Of a stretch of DNA of 42,408 nt, positions 1 to 8,418 are shown piece after piece. The DNA lies in the NCBI GenBank assembly GCA_020725025.1, contig DYFV01000044.1, positions 1 through 42,408 on the forward strand, given 5' to 3'. The notes under the pieces were generated by a model. That model worked only from the letters and a program-made list of their open reading frames with translations. It ran no database searches and was not told where the DNA came from. Source of the stretch: Azoarcus sp. (GTDB lineage: Bacteria > Pseudomonadota > Gammaproteobacteria > Burkholderiales > Rhodocyclaceae). The position numbers were made by a program, and so were the translations under genes. Numbering within the stretch: position 1 is the stretch's first letter; each line of letters opens with the position of its first letter.

Positions 1-98
1 GGATCGGAAAAAACGTTCGTAATAAACGAGTTAGCGACCGGGTGCTGTTCCCTTCGCCCGCTCCACATCGAATACAGGCAGGTCATTGATCTGCAGGC

Positions 99-130
99 AA
101 AAAAGCCAACCTTCGCGGGTTGGCTTTTTT
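99..130. terminator. Bidirectional factor-independent terminator
   Basis: A perfect 7-bp stem (105-111 with 118-124) carries a 6-nt loop and is flanked by six A on the left and six T on the right, so it can terminate transcripts from either side. It most likely ends the toxin-antitoxin transcript arriving on the minus strand and whatever gene lies to the left of the window. Bases 1-98 and 131-241 hold no gene I can support. Confidence 0.85.
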
Positions 131-241
131 GTTGTCTGGTCGATGTCTGGTCACTGGTGGATCCAGTCGGATCACGCTCCGCCGAGGCGGGAGCTCCCAT
201 CGCCTTCCACCTGCCGATCTCCGGCTTGCCGGGAGGTCGCG

Positions 242-574
242 TCAGGCGAAGGCATCCGGGTCTTGCATCCAGGCGGGAATGTCGCGCCGGCCGTGCAGTA
301 CGCGCCAAACATCGATGTGGTCTGGTCGTTCGACGTAGAAGACGAGGCAGGGGTAGACCGACAGCGACCGGGAGCGCAGACCGGGAAGGTCCAAGTCATG
401 CCCAAAGCGAGGCGAACCCGTGCCAGGATGGCGGGCTATTTGGGTATAGGCCTGTTCCAGCACCTCGATGAAGCCGAGCGCAACCGAGGGGGAAGGCTCT
501 TCGAGGTAGTAGGCTATCGCGTCCTCGACGTCCTGGTTGGCTTGCTCACGCGGAACGACAGGTACGACCTTCAC
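242..574 (-). CDS. RelE/ParE-family toxin
   Basis: This 110-aa protein has the build of the RelE/ParE toxin superfamily: an N-terminal helical half with a DVEDAIAYY segment, then the LGFIEVLEQAY helix, then beta strands ending in RSLSVYPCLVFYVER and a VWRVLHGRRD core near residue 90. Family members either cleave ribosome-bound mRNA (RelE) or poison gyrase (ParE); the sequence alone does not decide which. The start codon is GTG and shares a GTGA overlap with the stop of the upstream antitoxin, which is strong evidence for a co-translated toxin-antitoxin pair. The downstream terminator at 99-130 would close the operon. Confidence 0.85.
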   Translation of the reverse strand: MKVVPVVPREQANQDVEDAIAYYLEEPSPSVALGFIEVLEQAYTQIARHPGTGSPRFGHDLDLPGLRSRSLSVYPCLVFYVERPDHIDVWRVLHGRRDIPAWMQDPDAFA

Positions 575-822
575 CCGCGAGAAGCCGGCTTGGCAGCTCT
601 GCGTGCCCGATCACGCAGACCTTCGAAGTACGCGGCATCAGCCGGAGACGCCGGCGCAGTGGCTGCGCCGGCCAGCAGCAGTCCACGCAATCGCTGACGG
701 TCCTGATCATTGCGGATCAGCTCGCGCACGAACTCGCTACTTGTGCCGTATCCCCGCTCCTTCACCTGTTCGTCCACGAAGGATTTCAGGCTGTCGGGCA
801 AGGAAATGTTCATCGTGCTCAT
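571..822 (-). CDS. ParD-like ribbon-helix-helix antitoxin
   Basis: This 83-aa protein begins MSTMNISLPDSLKSFVDEQV, the characteristic start of ParD/CC2985-type antitoxins: a beta strand for DNA contact followed by two helices (SEFVRELIRND near residues 29-39). The second half is Ala/Arg-rich and would wrap the toxin. In this family the antitoxin neutralises the toxin and represses its own promoter as a dimer or higher oligomer. Its stop overlaps the GTG of the toxin. A second Met three codons in (position 813) is an alternative start; neither has a clear ribosome binding site. The direct repeats at 841-858 are a plausible autoregulatory site. Confidence 0.88.
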   Translation of the reverse strand: MSTMNISLPDSLKSFVDEQVKERGYGTSSEFVRELIRNDQDRQRLRGLLLAGAATAPASPADAAYFEGLRDRARRAAKPASRG

Positions 823-840
823 GGCGTCAGGCTAGTCGGC

Positions 841-858
841 TTGGCAAAAAATTGGCAA
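841..858. promoter_or_regulatory. Direct repeat, candidate antitoxin operator
   Basis: TTGGCAA occurs twice (841-847 and 852-858), spaced 11 bp apart by an A tract, 19-36 bp upstream of the antitoxin start. One repeat per helical turn close to the promoter is typical of ribbon-helix-helix autoregulation, but binding is inferred. Confidence 0.4.
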
Positions 859-972
859 GGCCGCAGGTCCGTCTCGCCATTCACGATCGAACTCGTCCAG
901 GTCGTCGATCAGGAAGCGGAAAGGCCAACCCATAGAGATTGGTTTCCTGTTGTCGGGTGGCTGGCGTACCAG

Positions 973-2055
973 TCAGCCGCGCGCTTCCGCCCCCGGCGGA
1001 CCATCCATGATCGCCTGGGCGATGCGCTCGAGGGGCAGCACGGTGCGCGCCGCGCCGAGCCGGATCGCCTCGCGGGGCATGCCGAAGACGACGCAGCTCG
1101 ACTCGTCCTCGGCCACGGTGTAGGCCCCGGCTTCGGACATTTCGAGCAGGCCCCGCGCGCCGTCGTCGCCCATGCCGGTCATGATGACGCCGATGGCGTT
1201 GCGGCCGGCGAGCTTGGCGCAGGAGCGGAACAGCACGTCCACCGAGGGGCGGTGGCGGTTCACCAGGGGGCCGTCGATCACCCGCACCGTGTATTGCGCC
1301 CCGCTGCGGGAGAGCATCATGTGCTTGCCGCCGGGGGCGATCAGCGCGCGGCCGGGCAGCACCCGGTCGCCGTCGCGCGCCTCGCGCACCTCGATGCGGC
1401 AGATGCCGTTCAGCCGCTCGGCGAACATGGCGGTGAAACGCTCGGGCATGTGCTGGACCACCACCAGTCCGGGGCACACGGCCGGCAGCCGCGTGAGCAC
1501 CGCCTCCAGCGCCTGGGTGCCGCCGGTGGAGGTGCCGATCGCCACGATACGCTCGGTGGTGCGCAGCGTGCCCGCCCCCGTGCCGAGGCCGGGCGCGGGC
1601 AGCACCGCATCGGCGCTGAGCTTGGGCTCGACCGCCCGCGCGGCCAAGCTTCCGGCGGAGAGCCGGCGCGTGTTGGCGCGCGCCGCGGCTTTCACCGCGC
1701 CGACCAGGTCCTGGGAGGCGTCTTCCAGAAACTGCTTCACCCCGACCTTGGGCTTGGCGATGACGGCGACCGCGCCGGCCGCGAGGGCGTTCACCGAGGC
1801 CTGGGCGCCGTTTTCCGCGAGCGAGGAGCAGATCACCACCGGCGTGGGGTGCTCGGACATGATGCGGCGCAGGAAGGTGAGGCCGTCCATGCGCGGCATC
1901 TCGATGTCCAGCACGATCACGTCCGGCCAGGCGCGCTCCATCTGCGCCATGGCGAAGAGGGGGTCGGAGGCGACGCCGATCACCTGGATGGCGGGATCGG
2001 CTTCGAGGGTCTGCCGGACGACCTGCCGCACCACCGCCGAGTCGTCGACGATCAT
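973..2055 (-). CDS. cheB: Chemotaxis methylesterase/deamidase CheB
   Basis: CheB removes methyl groups from (and deamidates) chemoreceptor glutamates when phosphorylated by CheA. The 360-aa protein has an N-terminal receiver domain (MIVDDS acidic pair, phospho-acceptor D50 in [12 protein letters not shown]101 in AKPK), an Ala-rich linker, and a C-terminal esterase domain with the catalytic triad visible as S176 (GTSTGG), H202 (VQHMPERFT) and D298 (TGMGDDG). The ATG used here makes the N-terminus a few residues shorter than many CheB proteins; the frame stays open upstream (IATAQPIRV before the ATG) but offers no ATG or GTG. No cheA, cheW, cheR or receptor gene is in the window, so it is separated from its partners or lies at the end of a che cluster outside it. 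Confidence 0.93.
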   Translation of the reverse strand: MIVDDSAVVRQVVRQTLEADPAIQVIGVASDPLFAMAQMERAWPDVIVLDIEMPRMDGLTFLRRIMSEHPTPVVICSSLAENGAQASVNALAAGAVAVIAKPKVGVKQFLEDASQDLVGAVKAAARANTRRLSAGSLAARAVEPKLSADAVLPAPGLGTGAGTLRTTERIVAIGTSTGGTQALEAVLTRLPAVCPGLVVVQHMPERFTAMFAERLNGICRIEVREARDGDRVLPGRALIAPGGKHMMLSRSGAQYTVRVIDGPLVNRHRPSVDVLFRSCAKLAGRNAIGVIMTGMGDDGARGLLEMSEAGAYTVAEDESSCVVFGMPREAIRLGAARTVLPLERIAQAIMDGPPGAEARG

Positions 2056-2116
2056 GACCCTGATCGGTTGGGCGGTCGCGATTTTCCCCGGTCTCCGCGT
2101 CAGGAACGGTGATCGT

Positions 2117-2617
2117 TCAGAACGGCACGAGGCGGCGATAGGCGCCGCCCTGGAACACCAGCGGCGGGCGGTCCTCCCGGTCGAAGCGCACCACCTCGGA
2201 GATGAACATCAGGTGGTCGCCGCCGTCGTGGCGCACCGTGTTGCGGCACTCGAAGCGGGCGCAACAGCCGCGCAGCAGCGGCACGCCGTAGAGGCCGTCG
2301 TCGATCTCCAGACCGGCGAACTTCTCGTCCGAGCGGCTGGCGAAGAGCTGCGAGAGCGCCTGCTGGTCGTCGGCGAGCACGTTCACCGCGTAGTATTCGC
2401 AGGCTTCGAAGACCGGCAGGCTCGGCAGGTGGCGCGCCAGGCTCCATACGATGAGCGGCGGGTCGAGGGAGACCGAGTTGAAGGAATTGACCGTCAGCCC
2501 GATCGCTTCCCCGTTGGGGGCACGCGTGGTGACCACGGTGACGCCGGTGGCGAACATGCCGAGCGCGTCGCGGAAGGCCCGCGTGAAATCCTGGTGGGAG
2601 AGAGGGGGCTGGGACAT
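2117..2617 (-). CDS. Flavin reductase-like FMN-binding protein
   Basis: This 166-aa protein fits the flavin reductase domain family (HpaC/RutF-like), which uses NAD(P)H to reduce free FMN or FAD for a partner monooxygenase. Recognisable features are [11 protein letters not shown] near residues 21-31, [16 protein letters not shown] around 40-55 (flavin-binding signature), the Y/FAVNVL strand, and the C-terminal [12 protein letters not shown] strand containing the conserved D-H. It lies 61 bp upstream of cheB on the same strand and diverges from mutY. No partner oxygenase is adjacent, so the physiological acceptor is unknown. Confidence 0.85.
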   Translation of the reverse strand: MSQPPLSHQDFTRAFRDALGMFATGVTVVTTRAPNGEAIGLTVNSFNSVSLDPPLIVWSLARHLPSLPVFEACEYYAVNVLADDQQALSQLFASRSDEKFAGLEIDDGLYGVPLLRGCCARFECRNTVRHDGGDHLMFISEVVRFDREDRPPLVFQGGAYRRLVPF

Positions 2618-2761
2618 GATCGTTGCGATGGCGGGACGGGAACGGCGCTAACGCCCGCTGGACGGTTGAAAACGGCGCATTATCGCCGCGAACGCGCCTG
2701 CCGTCGACCGGGGGCCCCTGCCCCAGGTGCGGCACGACAGTGAAGGAGCATGCAGCACCCG

Positions 2762-3805
2762 ATGAGTGACTTCGCCCGCCGTCTCGCCGAATGGCATCGC
2801 AGCCACGGCCGCCACGACCTGCCCTGGCAGGCGAGCCGCGACCCGTACCGCATCTGGCTCTCGGAGATCATGCTGCAGCAGACCCAGGTCGAGACGGTGA
2901 TCCCGTACTACGCCCGCTTCCTGGCCCGCTTTCCAGACCTCGCCGCCCTCGCCGCGGCGCCGGTGGACGACGTGCTCGCCCTGTGGAGCGGCCTCGGCTA
3001 CTACGCCCGCGCCCGAAACCTGCATCGCGCCGCGCAGATGGTGATGTTGGAGCACGGCGGCGCGTTTCCGCGCCGCGCCGAGGAGATCGCCCGACTCCCG
3101 GGCATCGGACGCTCGACCGCCGCCGCGATCGCCGCCTTCGCCTGGGGCGAGCGCGCCGCCATCCTCGACGGCAACGTCAAGCGCGTGCTGTGCCGCGCCT
3201 ATGGCATCGACGGCTTTCCCGGCGCGCGGGCGGTGGAGACGCGCCTGTGGGCGCTCGCCGAGGAGCTGCTGCCGGCTGCCGAGGTGGGAACCTACATCCA
3301 GGCCCAGATGGACCTGGGGGCCACGGTGTGCACCCGCGGCCGGCCGGCCTGCGCGCGCTGCCCGCTGGAAGACGTGTGCGTCGCGCGCCGCGAGGGGCGC
3401 GTCGAATCGCTGCCCGCCCCGCGGCCGCGCAAGGCGGTGCCCCAGCGCCACGCGCGGCTGGCGGTGATCGCGCACGAGGGCCGCGTGCTGCTCGAGCGCC
3501 GCCCGCCGACGGGCATCTGGGGGGGATTGCTCAGCCTGCCGGAGATCCCCGAGGCGGAGCGCGAGCCGGCGCGTTGGGTGGCGGCCCGTTTCGGCATCGA
3601 GGCCGAAAGCGGCGAGGCCCTCGCGCCGCTGCGCCACGCCTTCACCCATTTCCGCCTGGACATCACGCCGCTGCGCTTCGACGCCGTCGGCGTGCCGCAC
3701 GCGGTCGCGGAGGACGAGCACGTGTGGCTGGCGCTGGCCGAGCGGGAGGGAGCGGGGCTGCCGACGCCGGTGCGGCGCATCCTGGACGCGCTCGCGCGCG
3801 GATGA
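2762..3805 (+). CDS. mutY: A/G-specific adenine glycosylase MutY
   Basis: MutY removes adenine mispaired with 8-oxoguanine. The protein (347 aa from this start) shows the whole family layout: catalytic Glu in WLSEIMLQQTQV, helix-hairpin-helix LPGIGRSTAAAI, catalytic Asp in ILDGNVKRV, a [4Fe-4S] loop with spacing C-X6-C-X2-C-X5-C (CTRGRPACARCPLEDVC), and a C-terminal NUDIX-like domain with RRPPTGIWGGLLSLPE that reads 8-oxoG. An upstream in-frame ATG at 2750 sits only one base from the AAGGAG at 2743-2748, too close for normal initiation; 2762 gives 13 bases and the usual MSDFARR start, so I chose it, with moderate certainty. It diverges from the flavin reductase. Confidence 0.95.
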   Translation: MSDFARRLAEWHRSHGRHDLPWQASRDPYRIWLSEIMLQQTQVETVIPYYARFLARFPDLAALAAAPVDDVLALWSGLGYYARARNLHRAAQMVMLEHGGAFPRRAEEIARLPGIGRSTAAAIAAFAWGERAAILDGNVKRVLCRAYGIDGFPGARAVETRLWALAEELLPAAEVGTYIQAQMDLGATVCTRGRPACARCPLEDVCVARREGRVESLPAPRPRKAVPQRHARLAVIAHEGRVLLERRPPTGIWGGLLSLPEIPEAEREPARWVAARFGIEAESGEALAPLRHAFTHFRLDITPLRFDAVGVPHAVAEDEHVWLALAEREGAGLPTPVRRILDALARG

Positions 3806-3877
3806 GCGTCGTGACAGCCCGGATGGAACTCACTCGCGCGGAATCCGGGAACGGCGTCGGTCAATGCGCGGGCGTTT

Positions 3878-4468
3878 TCATCCGGCGATGAGCCCGTGCT
3901 GCGCGAGAAACTGCCGGATGATCTCCAGGCGGCTTGCCGCGTCGTCGAGCTCCAGCAGGCGCTGACGCGCGAGCTGGGGGATGGGCAGGACCTCCGCGTA
4001 GCGTGCGCTCACCCACTCCGCATCGTCGTAGCGGTGCGGTTCCGGAAAACGCTCGGCGCCCGAGTCGGCCACGATCGCCTTGAGGAGCTCGACGAGCTTG
4101 GCGCAGTCGTCCGGCACTGGCGCCGGCGCAAGCTCCGGGAGCCAGTCCACCTCCGCCAGCAGCAGGCCGTTCTCGCCCACCTCGGCACGCCGGATGCGGT
4201 AGCGCCGCTCGCCGCGCACCACGATGTCGAGCACGCCCTGCCGGGGCATGTCCCAACTCGCGATGCGCGCGCTCACGCCCACCGCGTGAGGCCGGGCCGG
4301 CGCGCCGACCTCCTTGCCCTCGGCGATGAGATTGATCCCGAAGGTTTCGTCGTCCCGCAGGCAGCGCGTGGCCAGGTCCATGTAGCGGGCCTCGAAGACG
4401 TGCAGCGGCAGCACCCCGCCGGGAAACAGCACGGTCTGCAGGGGGAAAAGCGCCAGGCGCTCGCTCAT
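3878..4468 (-). CDS. LON-substrate-binding-domain protein
   Basis: This 196-aa protein is a stand-alone LON N-terminal (PUA-like) domain without the ATPase or protease parts of Lon. It begins MSERLALFPLQTVLFPGGVLP and continues LHVFEARYMDL, the signature of this family, followed by a GVSARIASWD region and a helical C-terminal half rich in Glu and Leu. Its biochemical role is not established; family members are thought to bind proteins. Its ATG overlaps the ubiX stop (ATGA at 4465-4468), so the two are translationally coupled. Confidence 0.9.
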   Translation of the reverse strand: MSERLALFPLQTVLFPGGVLPLHVFEARYMDLATRCLRDDETFGINLIAEGKEVGAPARPHAVGVSARIASWDMPRQGVLDIVVRGERRYRIRRAEVGENGLLLAEVDWLPELAPAPVPDDCAKLVELLKAIVADSGAERFPEPHRYDDAEWVSARYAEVLPIPQLARQRLLELDDAASRLEIIRQFLAQHGLIAG

Positions 4469-5124
4469 GCCGTGTCTCCCGGTCCATCGTCGGCCTCGCC
4501 CCAGCGCGCCATGAGGGCGTGCGGCACGCGCAGCTGATCGAGCACGCGGGCCACCACGAAATCGACCAGGTCTTCCACCCGCTGAGGGCGGTGGTAGAAC
4601 CCGGGGCTGGGCGGCAGGATCACCACGCCCAGGCGCGCGAGCTTGAGCATGTTCTCCAGATGGATGGCGGAGAAGGGCGTCTCGCGCGGCACCAGCACCA
4701 GGCGGCGGCCCTCCTTGATGGCCACGTCGGCGGCGCGCTCGATCAGGTTGCGCGAGAGCCCGGCGGCGATGGAGGCGAGGGTGCCCATGGTGCACGGGCA
4801 CACCACCATCGCGTCGGGCGGGTTCGAGCCCGAGGCGAGGGGGGCGAACCACTCCTCGCGCCCGAACACCCGGAGCTGCCCGGGCGCCGCATCGAAGCGC
4901 TCCGCGAGCTGGCGTTCCACCTCCGCCGGGCGGGAGGGCAGGGCGAGATCCATCTCCTGCTTGGCCACCACCTGGGCGACCTGGGAGTAGAGCAGCCACA
5001 CCCGGCAGCCGGCGGCGAGCAGGCACTCGACGAGACGCAGCCCGTAGGGCATGCCCGAGGCGCCGGTGAGGGCGACGGCAATGGTGGGGGGCGCGTCGAT
5101 CGGGGTGGAGGTCCAGGCTGGCAT
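4465..5124 (-). CDS. ubiX: Flavin prenyltransferase UbiX
   Basis: UbiX attaches a dimethylallyl group to FMN, making the prenylated cofactor used by UbiD-type decarboxylases in ubiquinone synthesis. The 219-aa sequence has VALTGASGMPYGLRLVE (FMN/phosphate loop, about residues 17-33), MVVCPCTMGTLASIAAG (about 106-122), and VPRETPFSAIHLENML (about 144-159), which carries the conserved Arg and Glu of the family. An extra stretch of about 12 residues precedes the first strand. It sits in an apparent operon, 49 bp after the nitronate monooxygenase and overlapping the LON-domain gene. Confidence 0.94.
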   Translation of the reverse strand: MPAWTSTPIDAPPTIAVALTGASGMPYGLRLVECLLAAGCRVWLLYSQVAQVVAKQEMDLALPSRPAEVERQLAERFDAAPGQLRVFGREEWFAPLASGSNPPDAMVVCPCTMGTLASIAAGLSRNLIERAADVAIKEGRRLVLVPRETPFSAIHLENMLKLARLGVVILPPSPGFYHRPQRVEDLVDFVVARVLDQLRVPHALMARWGEADDGPGDTA

Positions 5125-5173
5125 GGGGCAAGCTTAGCCGAACTGGCCTGGACGGGCCATCCGCGCCCGACGC

Positions 5174-6166
5174 TCAGGCGCTCTTGCTTGCGATGCCTCG
5201 AGGCAGCGCCGGGCTCGGCGGCATCGCGCAGGCGGCGAGGTATTCCTGCGCCAGGCGATCCACCAGCTCCGCCACCGGCGGCACGTCGTGGATCGTGGCC
5301 ACGCCGTGGCCGGCGCTCCACACGTCGCGCCAGGCGCGCGCCTCGTCCGAGATGCCGTGGAGCTTGCCCTTGCCGTGGCCGGCGGCGAGCTCGGCGCGGT
5401 CGAAGCCGGCCTGCTGCAGGCTCGGCCACATGAAGTTGGCGTTGGTGCCGGAGATCGCGTCGGTATAGACGATGTCGCCGGCACTGCAGTCGACGAGCAT
5501 CTGCTTGTACTCGTCTTGGGCCATCGATTCGCGGGTCGCGATGAAGCGCGTGCCCATGTAGGCGAGGTCCGCGCCCATGAGCTCGGCGGCGCGGATGCTG
5601 GCTCCGTCGGAGATGGCGCCGCCGAGGACCAGCGCGCCGTCCCAGAACTCGCGGATCTCCCGGATGAGGCTGAACGGGCTCTGGGTGCCGGCGTGCCCGC
5701 CCGCGCCCGCGGCCACCGCGATCACCCCGTCGACGCCCGCCTCGGCCGCCTTGCGCGCGTGGTGGGCGTGGATGACGTCGGAGAACACCAGGCCGCCGTA
5801 TTCATGTACCACGCGGGCGACTTGGCCCGGGTGGCCCAGGCTGGTGATGACGAAGGGCACGCGGTGCTTCACCAGCAGCGCCAGGTCCTCCTGGAGGCGG
5901 GCGTTGCTGGGGTGCAGGATGAGGTTCACGCCATAGGGCGCGCAGGGTGCGTCGGGGTGCGCCTCACGATGCTCGGCGAGCGCCGCGTCGATGCGGCCGA
6001 GCCAGTCGTCGAGCTGGCGCGCCGGGCGCGCGTTGAGCGAGGGCAGCGACCCGGCCACGCCCGCCTTGCAGGTGGCGATGACGAGCTCGGGGCCGGATAC
6101 GAGAAACATCGGCGCGGCAATGGCCGGCACCCGCAGGTTGCCGCGGAAGGCGCTGGGAAGGGTCAT
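5174..6166 (-). CDS. Nitronate monooxygenase / 2-nitropropane dioxygenase family
   Basis: This 330-aa TIM-barrel flavoprotein resembles NPD/nitronate monooxygenases, which use FMN and oxygen to oxidise alkyl nitronates such as propionate-3-nitronate. It begins with the barrel entry LRVPAIAAPMFLVSGPELV, has the putative catalytic H158 in AAGAGGHAGT, the GGAISDG flavin-phosphate segment near residue 182, and GADLAYMGTRFIATRES. Some relatives act instead as enoyl-ACP reductase-like enzymes, so the substrate is not settled. A GGAGA lies just upstream of the ATG. The PsrA-type palindrome 80 bp upstream suggests coupling to fatty acid metabolism. Confidence 0.88.
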   Translation of the reverse strand: MTLPSAFRGNLRVPAIAAPMFLVSGPELVIATCKAGVAGSLPSLNARPARQLDDWLGRIDAALAEHREAHPDAPCAPYGVNLILHPSNARLQEDLALLVKHRVPFVITSLGHPGQVARVVHEYGGLVFSDVIHAHHARKAAEAGVDGVIAVAAGAGGHAGTQSPFSLIREIREFWDGALVLGGAISDGASIRAAELMGADLAYMGTRFIATRESMAQDEYKQMLVDCSAGDIVYTDAISGTNANFMWPSLQQAGFDRAELAAGHGKGKLHGISDEARAWRDVWSAGHGVATIHDVPPVAELVDRLAQEYLAACAMPPSPALPRGIASKSA

Positions 6167-6245
6167 GCTGTCTCCGTTCGTGTTGGTATGGTGGTCGGAA
6201 GGCGCGGGATGCGATGGACGAACTGTAGCACGCTTCCCGAAGAAT

Positions 6246-6261
6246 TCAAACGAACGTTTGA
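6246..6261. promoter_or_regulatory. PsrA/FadR-type palindromic operator
   Basis: TCAAACGAACGTTTGA is an inverted repeat with perfect 7-bp arms and a 2-bp centre. It contains CAAAC-N4-GTTTG, the published form of the PsrA (TetR-family, acyl-CoA/fatty-acid responsive) binding site in gammaproteobacteria. It lies between the nitronate monooxygenase (start 6166, minus) and the TRIC channel gene (start near 6327, plus) and could control either. Recognition is from memory of the motif; no PsrA gene is in the window. Confidence 0.6.
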
Positions 6262-6326
6262 TTCAGGTAGCCCGGCCGCCGGCTGCCCGGTAGCGCCGAA
6301 GCGCGCCGATGCTATCCTCGCGCTCC

Positions 6327-6947
6327 ATGATGACGATCGATCCCCTCCTGCACGGTATTGCGCTCGCGGGCGTGGCGGTGAACGCCGCAGCCGGCGTGCT
6401 GGAAGCCGGCCGAAAACCCTTCGACCTGTTCGGCATGGTGGTGGTCGCCCTGGCCGCGGCACTGGGCGGCGGTTCGCTCCGCGACGTCCTGCTCGACCGC
6501 ACCGTGTTCTGGATCGCCGACCAGGCCTATCTCGCGGCGGCGGTGGCGGCGGGCCTGGCGACCTTCGCCCTGGTGCGCTTCGTGCGCCTGCCGGGCCAAC
6601 TCTTCCTGCTGCCCGACGCGATGGGGCTCGCGCTGTTCACCGTGAGCGGCACCCAGGTCGCGCTGGCATTGGGCGTGCCCTGGCTGGTGGCGAGCCTGAT
6701 GGGGGTGGTGACCGGCGTCTTCGGCGGCATCTTGCGCGACGTGCTGTGCAACGAGGTGCCGCTGGTGTTCAGCGGCCAGCTCTACGCGACCGCGTCGTGG
6801 GCGGGGGCGCTGCTGCTGGTCACGCTCACGATGATGGGCGTGTCCGCCGGCTGGGCGGCGCTCGCCGGCGGCTCCCTGGTGCTTGTGCTGCGCCTCGCGG
6901 CGATCCGCTTCGACTGGCGCCTGCCGGTGTTCAGCGCCCGGCTTTGA
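6327..6947 (+). CDS. TRIC-type (YicG/UPF0126) membrane channel
   Basis: This roughly 206-aa integral membrane protein belongs to the prokaryotic trimeric intracellular cation channel family. It has two homologous three-helix repeats, each with the family glycine-arginine signature: GGGSLRDVLLDR near residue 50 and GVFGGILRDVLCNE near residue 135, plus a seventh helix at the C-terminus. Bacterial members conduct K+ or Na+ in reconstituted systems; the role in the cell is unclear. Two adjacent ATGs (6327 and 6330) and one at 6309 are possible starts; the weak context makes the exact start uncertain. The 3' end overlaps the convergent AsmA-like gene by 17 bp. Confidence 0.9.
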   Translation: MMTIDPLLHGIALAGVAVNAAAGVLEAGRKPFDLFGMVVVALAAALGGGSLRDVLLDRTVFWIADQAYLAAAVAAGLATFALVRFVRLPGQLFLLPDAMGLALFTVSGTQVALALGVPWLVASLMGVVTGVFGGILRDVLCNEVPLVFSGQLYATASWAGALLLVTLTMMGVSAGWAALAGGSLVLVLRLAAIRFDWRLPVFSARL

Positions 6948-8388
6948 GGCTGCCGGCGCCTTCGAGGCGCAGGCGAGCGTTCCTGCTGGTCAATCCTCCC
7001 ACCTCCAGTCGGCCCACCGCGAGCTCGGCGGCCACCGGCCAGTCGCGCCATGCGCCGAGGTCGGCCGCCTCCCGCTCCTCGGCAGGCGGCGGGCGGTAGC
7101 GGTCGAGGTCGAGGCGGTCGACTTTCAAGGCGAGGGTGAGCGGCGGTGCCGCAGCGGGATCGAAGCGGGCCGTGCCGTCGAAGCGGCTGTCGTCGAATCG
7201 GCCGGCGATGTCGGCCCGGGCGGTGCGTGCTTGCGGCTCCAGCAGGGCCCTGCCGCTGAAATCGACCTCGAGGGGATCCGCGTGGCCGGTGGGGTGGGGC
7301 AGGCGGAGCTGGCCTCGATCGATGGCGAGCCGCAGCGGCGCACCGGCGCCGGCCCCGGCGAGCGCGCCGGTCAGGCCGAGCGCGAGCGGCTGCGCCGGGT
7401 CTGCGCGGGTGACCGCCAGGTCCAGTCCGGCGAGCGTCCAGCCGTCCGCGTCGATCCTCGGCATGGCGGCGAGCTCGGCTCGCCATTGCCCGGCGGCGCC
7501 TTTTGCCCGCAGCGCCGCCTGCAGGGCCTCCCCGGTCCAGCGGCTGCCATCCCCCGCGAGCTGCGCCAGGGTGGCGTCGAGCGCGATCGTCCCGTCTTCC
7601 GCCGCCGCTTCGAGCCGGAGCGCCAGCCCTTCCAGTTCCGGACCCGCAGCCGGCGACCATTGTGCCGAGGCGGCAGCGGCTTCGCCGCGCGTCACCCGCC
7701 ACCGGTCGAGCTCGCCTTGCGCGTCGAGACGGGGCGCGTCGAGGCGCACGGCGCCGTCGGCGAGCGCGAAGCCGGAGACGAACTCCAGGTCGAACGCCGC
7801 CGCGAACGGCGTCCGCGCCCGGGCCTGCGCGGAGAGCTCGACGCGGCCTTGCCGGCCGGGGACGAAGGGGCCGGCGGCGAGCCGCAGGTCCGCAAACTCG
7901 ACCGCGACCTCGCCCTCCACGCGGACCCGTGCGTCCTCGACGGTGACGCGCTCAACCGGCGGCGGCGCCACGGCTTCGTCCGTCCCGTCGCCGGGCCGCA
8001 GCCAGCGGGTCAGGTTCCAGCCGTCCGCGCCGCGCCGTAGCACGAGCTCCACCCCGGACACGCTCACCGCCGCCACCTCGACCTCGCCGCGCCACAGGGG
8101 TGCAGGCTCCAGCCGAAGCTGAAGCTCGTCCACCCTCAGATCAGGGGTGTCGTCGCCGAGGGTGATTCCGCGCAGCGTCGCCGCCGGCTGCGGAAACAGG
8201 GAGAGCTCGACGGCCTCGGCGATCCGCAGCGTGGGTACAAGCTGCGCCTGCAGCCGGCTCTCCACCGCGGCGCGCGCCCATTCGCCGGCCTGGCGCAGCG
8301 CGAGCGCGCCCGCCACCAGCACCAGGAGCAGGCTCGCTGCCGCGAAGACCGCGACGCGCCGAAGCCGGCGGGTGGCGGCGGCGCTCAT
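6931..8388 (-). CDS. AsmA-like protein, C-terminally shortened
   Basis: This 485-aa protein has one N-terminal membrane segment (about residues 11-31) and then a long periplasmic beta-rich region typical of AsmA/YhdP-type proteins, which are implicated in phospholipid transport to, and assembly of, the outer membrane. The family pattern ELSLFPQPAATLRGITLGD near residue 60 and KVDRLDLDRY near residue 421 is clear. The protein stops right after AVGRLEVGGLTSRNARLRLE, where full-length relatives continue for roughly 100-200 residues into their C-terminal barrel-like domain. The missing part is replaced by the convergent channel gene, which it overlaps by 17 bp. It starts 30 bp after the hydrolase gene, with which it is probably cotranscribed. 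Confidence 0.82.
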   Translation of the reverse strand: MSAAATRRLRRVAVFAAASLLLVLVAGALALRQAGEWARAAVESRLQAQLVPTLRIAEAVELSLFPQPAATLRGITLGDDTPDLRVDELQLRLEPAPLWRGEVEVAAVSVSGVELVLRRGADGWNLTRWLRPGDGTDEAVAPPPVERVTVEDARVRVEGEVAVEFADLRLAAGPFVPGRQGRVELSAQARARTPFAAAFDLEFVSGFALADGAVRLDAPRLDAQGELDRWRVTRGEAAAASAQWSPAAGPELEGLALRLEAAAEDGTIALDATLAQLAGDGSRWTGEALQAALRAKGAAGQWRAELAAMPRIDADGWTLAGLDLAVTRADPAQPLALGLTGALAGAGAGAPLRLAIDRGQLRLPHPTGHADPLEVDFSGRALLEPQARTARADIAGRFDDSRFDGTARFDPAAAPPLTLALKVDRLDLDRYRPPPAEEREAADLGAWRDWPVAAELAVGRLEVGGLTSRNARLRLEGAGSLKAGR

Positions 8389-8418
8389 GATGCCGGCGCG
8401 GCCCTCGCCGCCCGGGAC

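Noticed and set aside
25..65. A tRNA- or tmRNA-like 3' end (...GTTCCCTTCGCCCGCTCCA)
   Set aside because: It has an acceptor-like CTCCA but no GTTCGA T-loop, and no matching 5' strand within the window; it is too degenerate to call even as an attachment-site remnant.
832..933. A 33-codon minus-strand frame (MGWPFRFLIDDLDEF...) upstream of the antitoxin
   Set aside because: It has a passable AGGAAA upstream, but no family resemblance, mixed codon use, and it covers the probable antitoxin operator; more likely chance.
841..2743. Long plus-strand open frames across cheB and the flavin reductase
   Set aside because: They are antisense to well-supported genes, rich in His, Arg and Gly with no domain, as expected in very GC-rich DNA.
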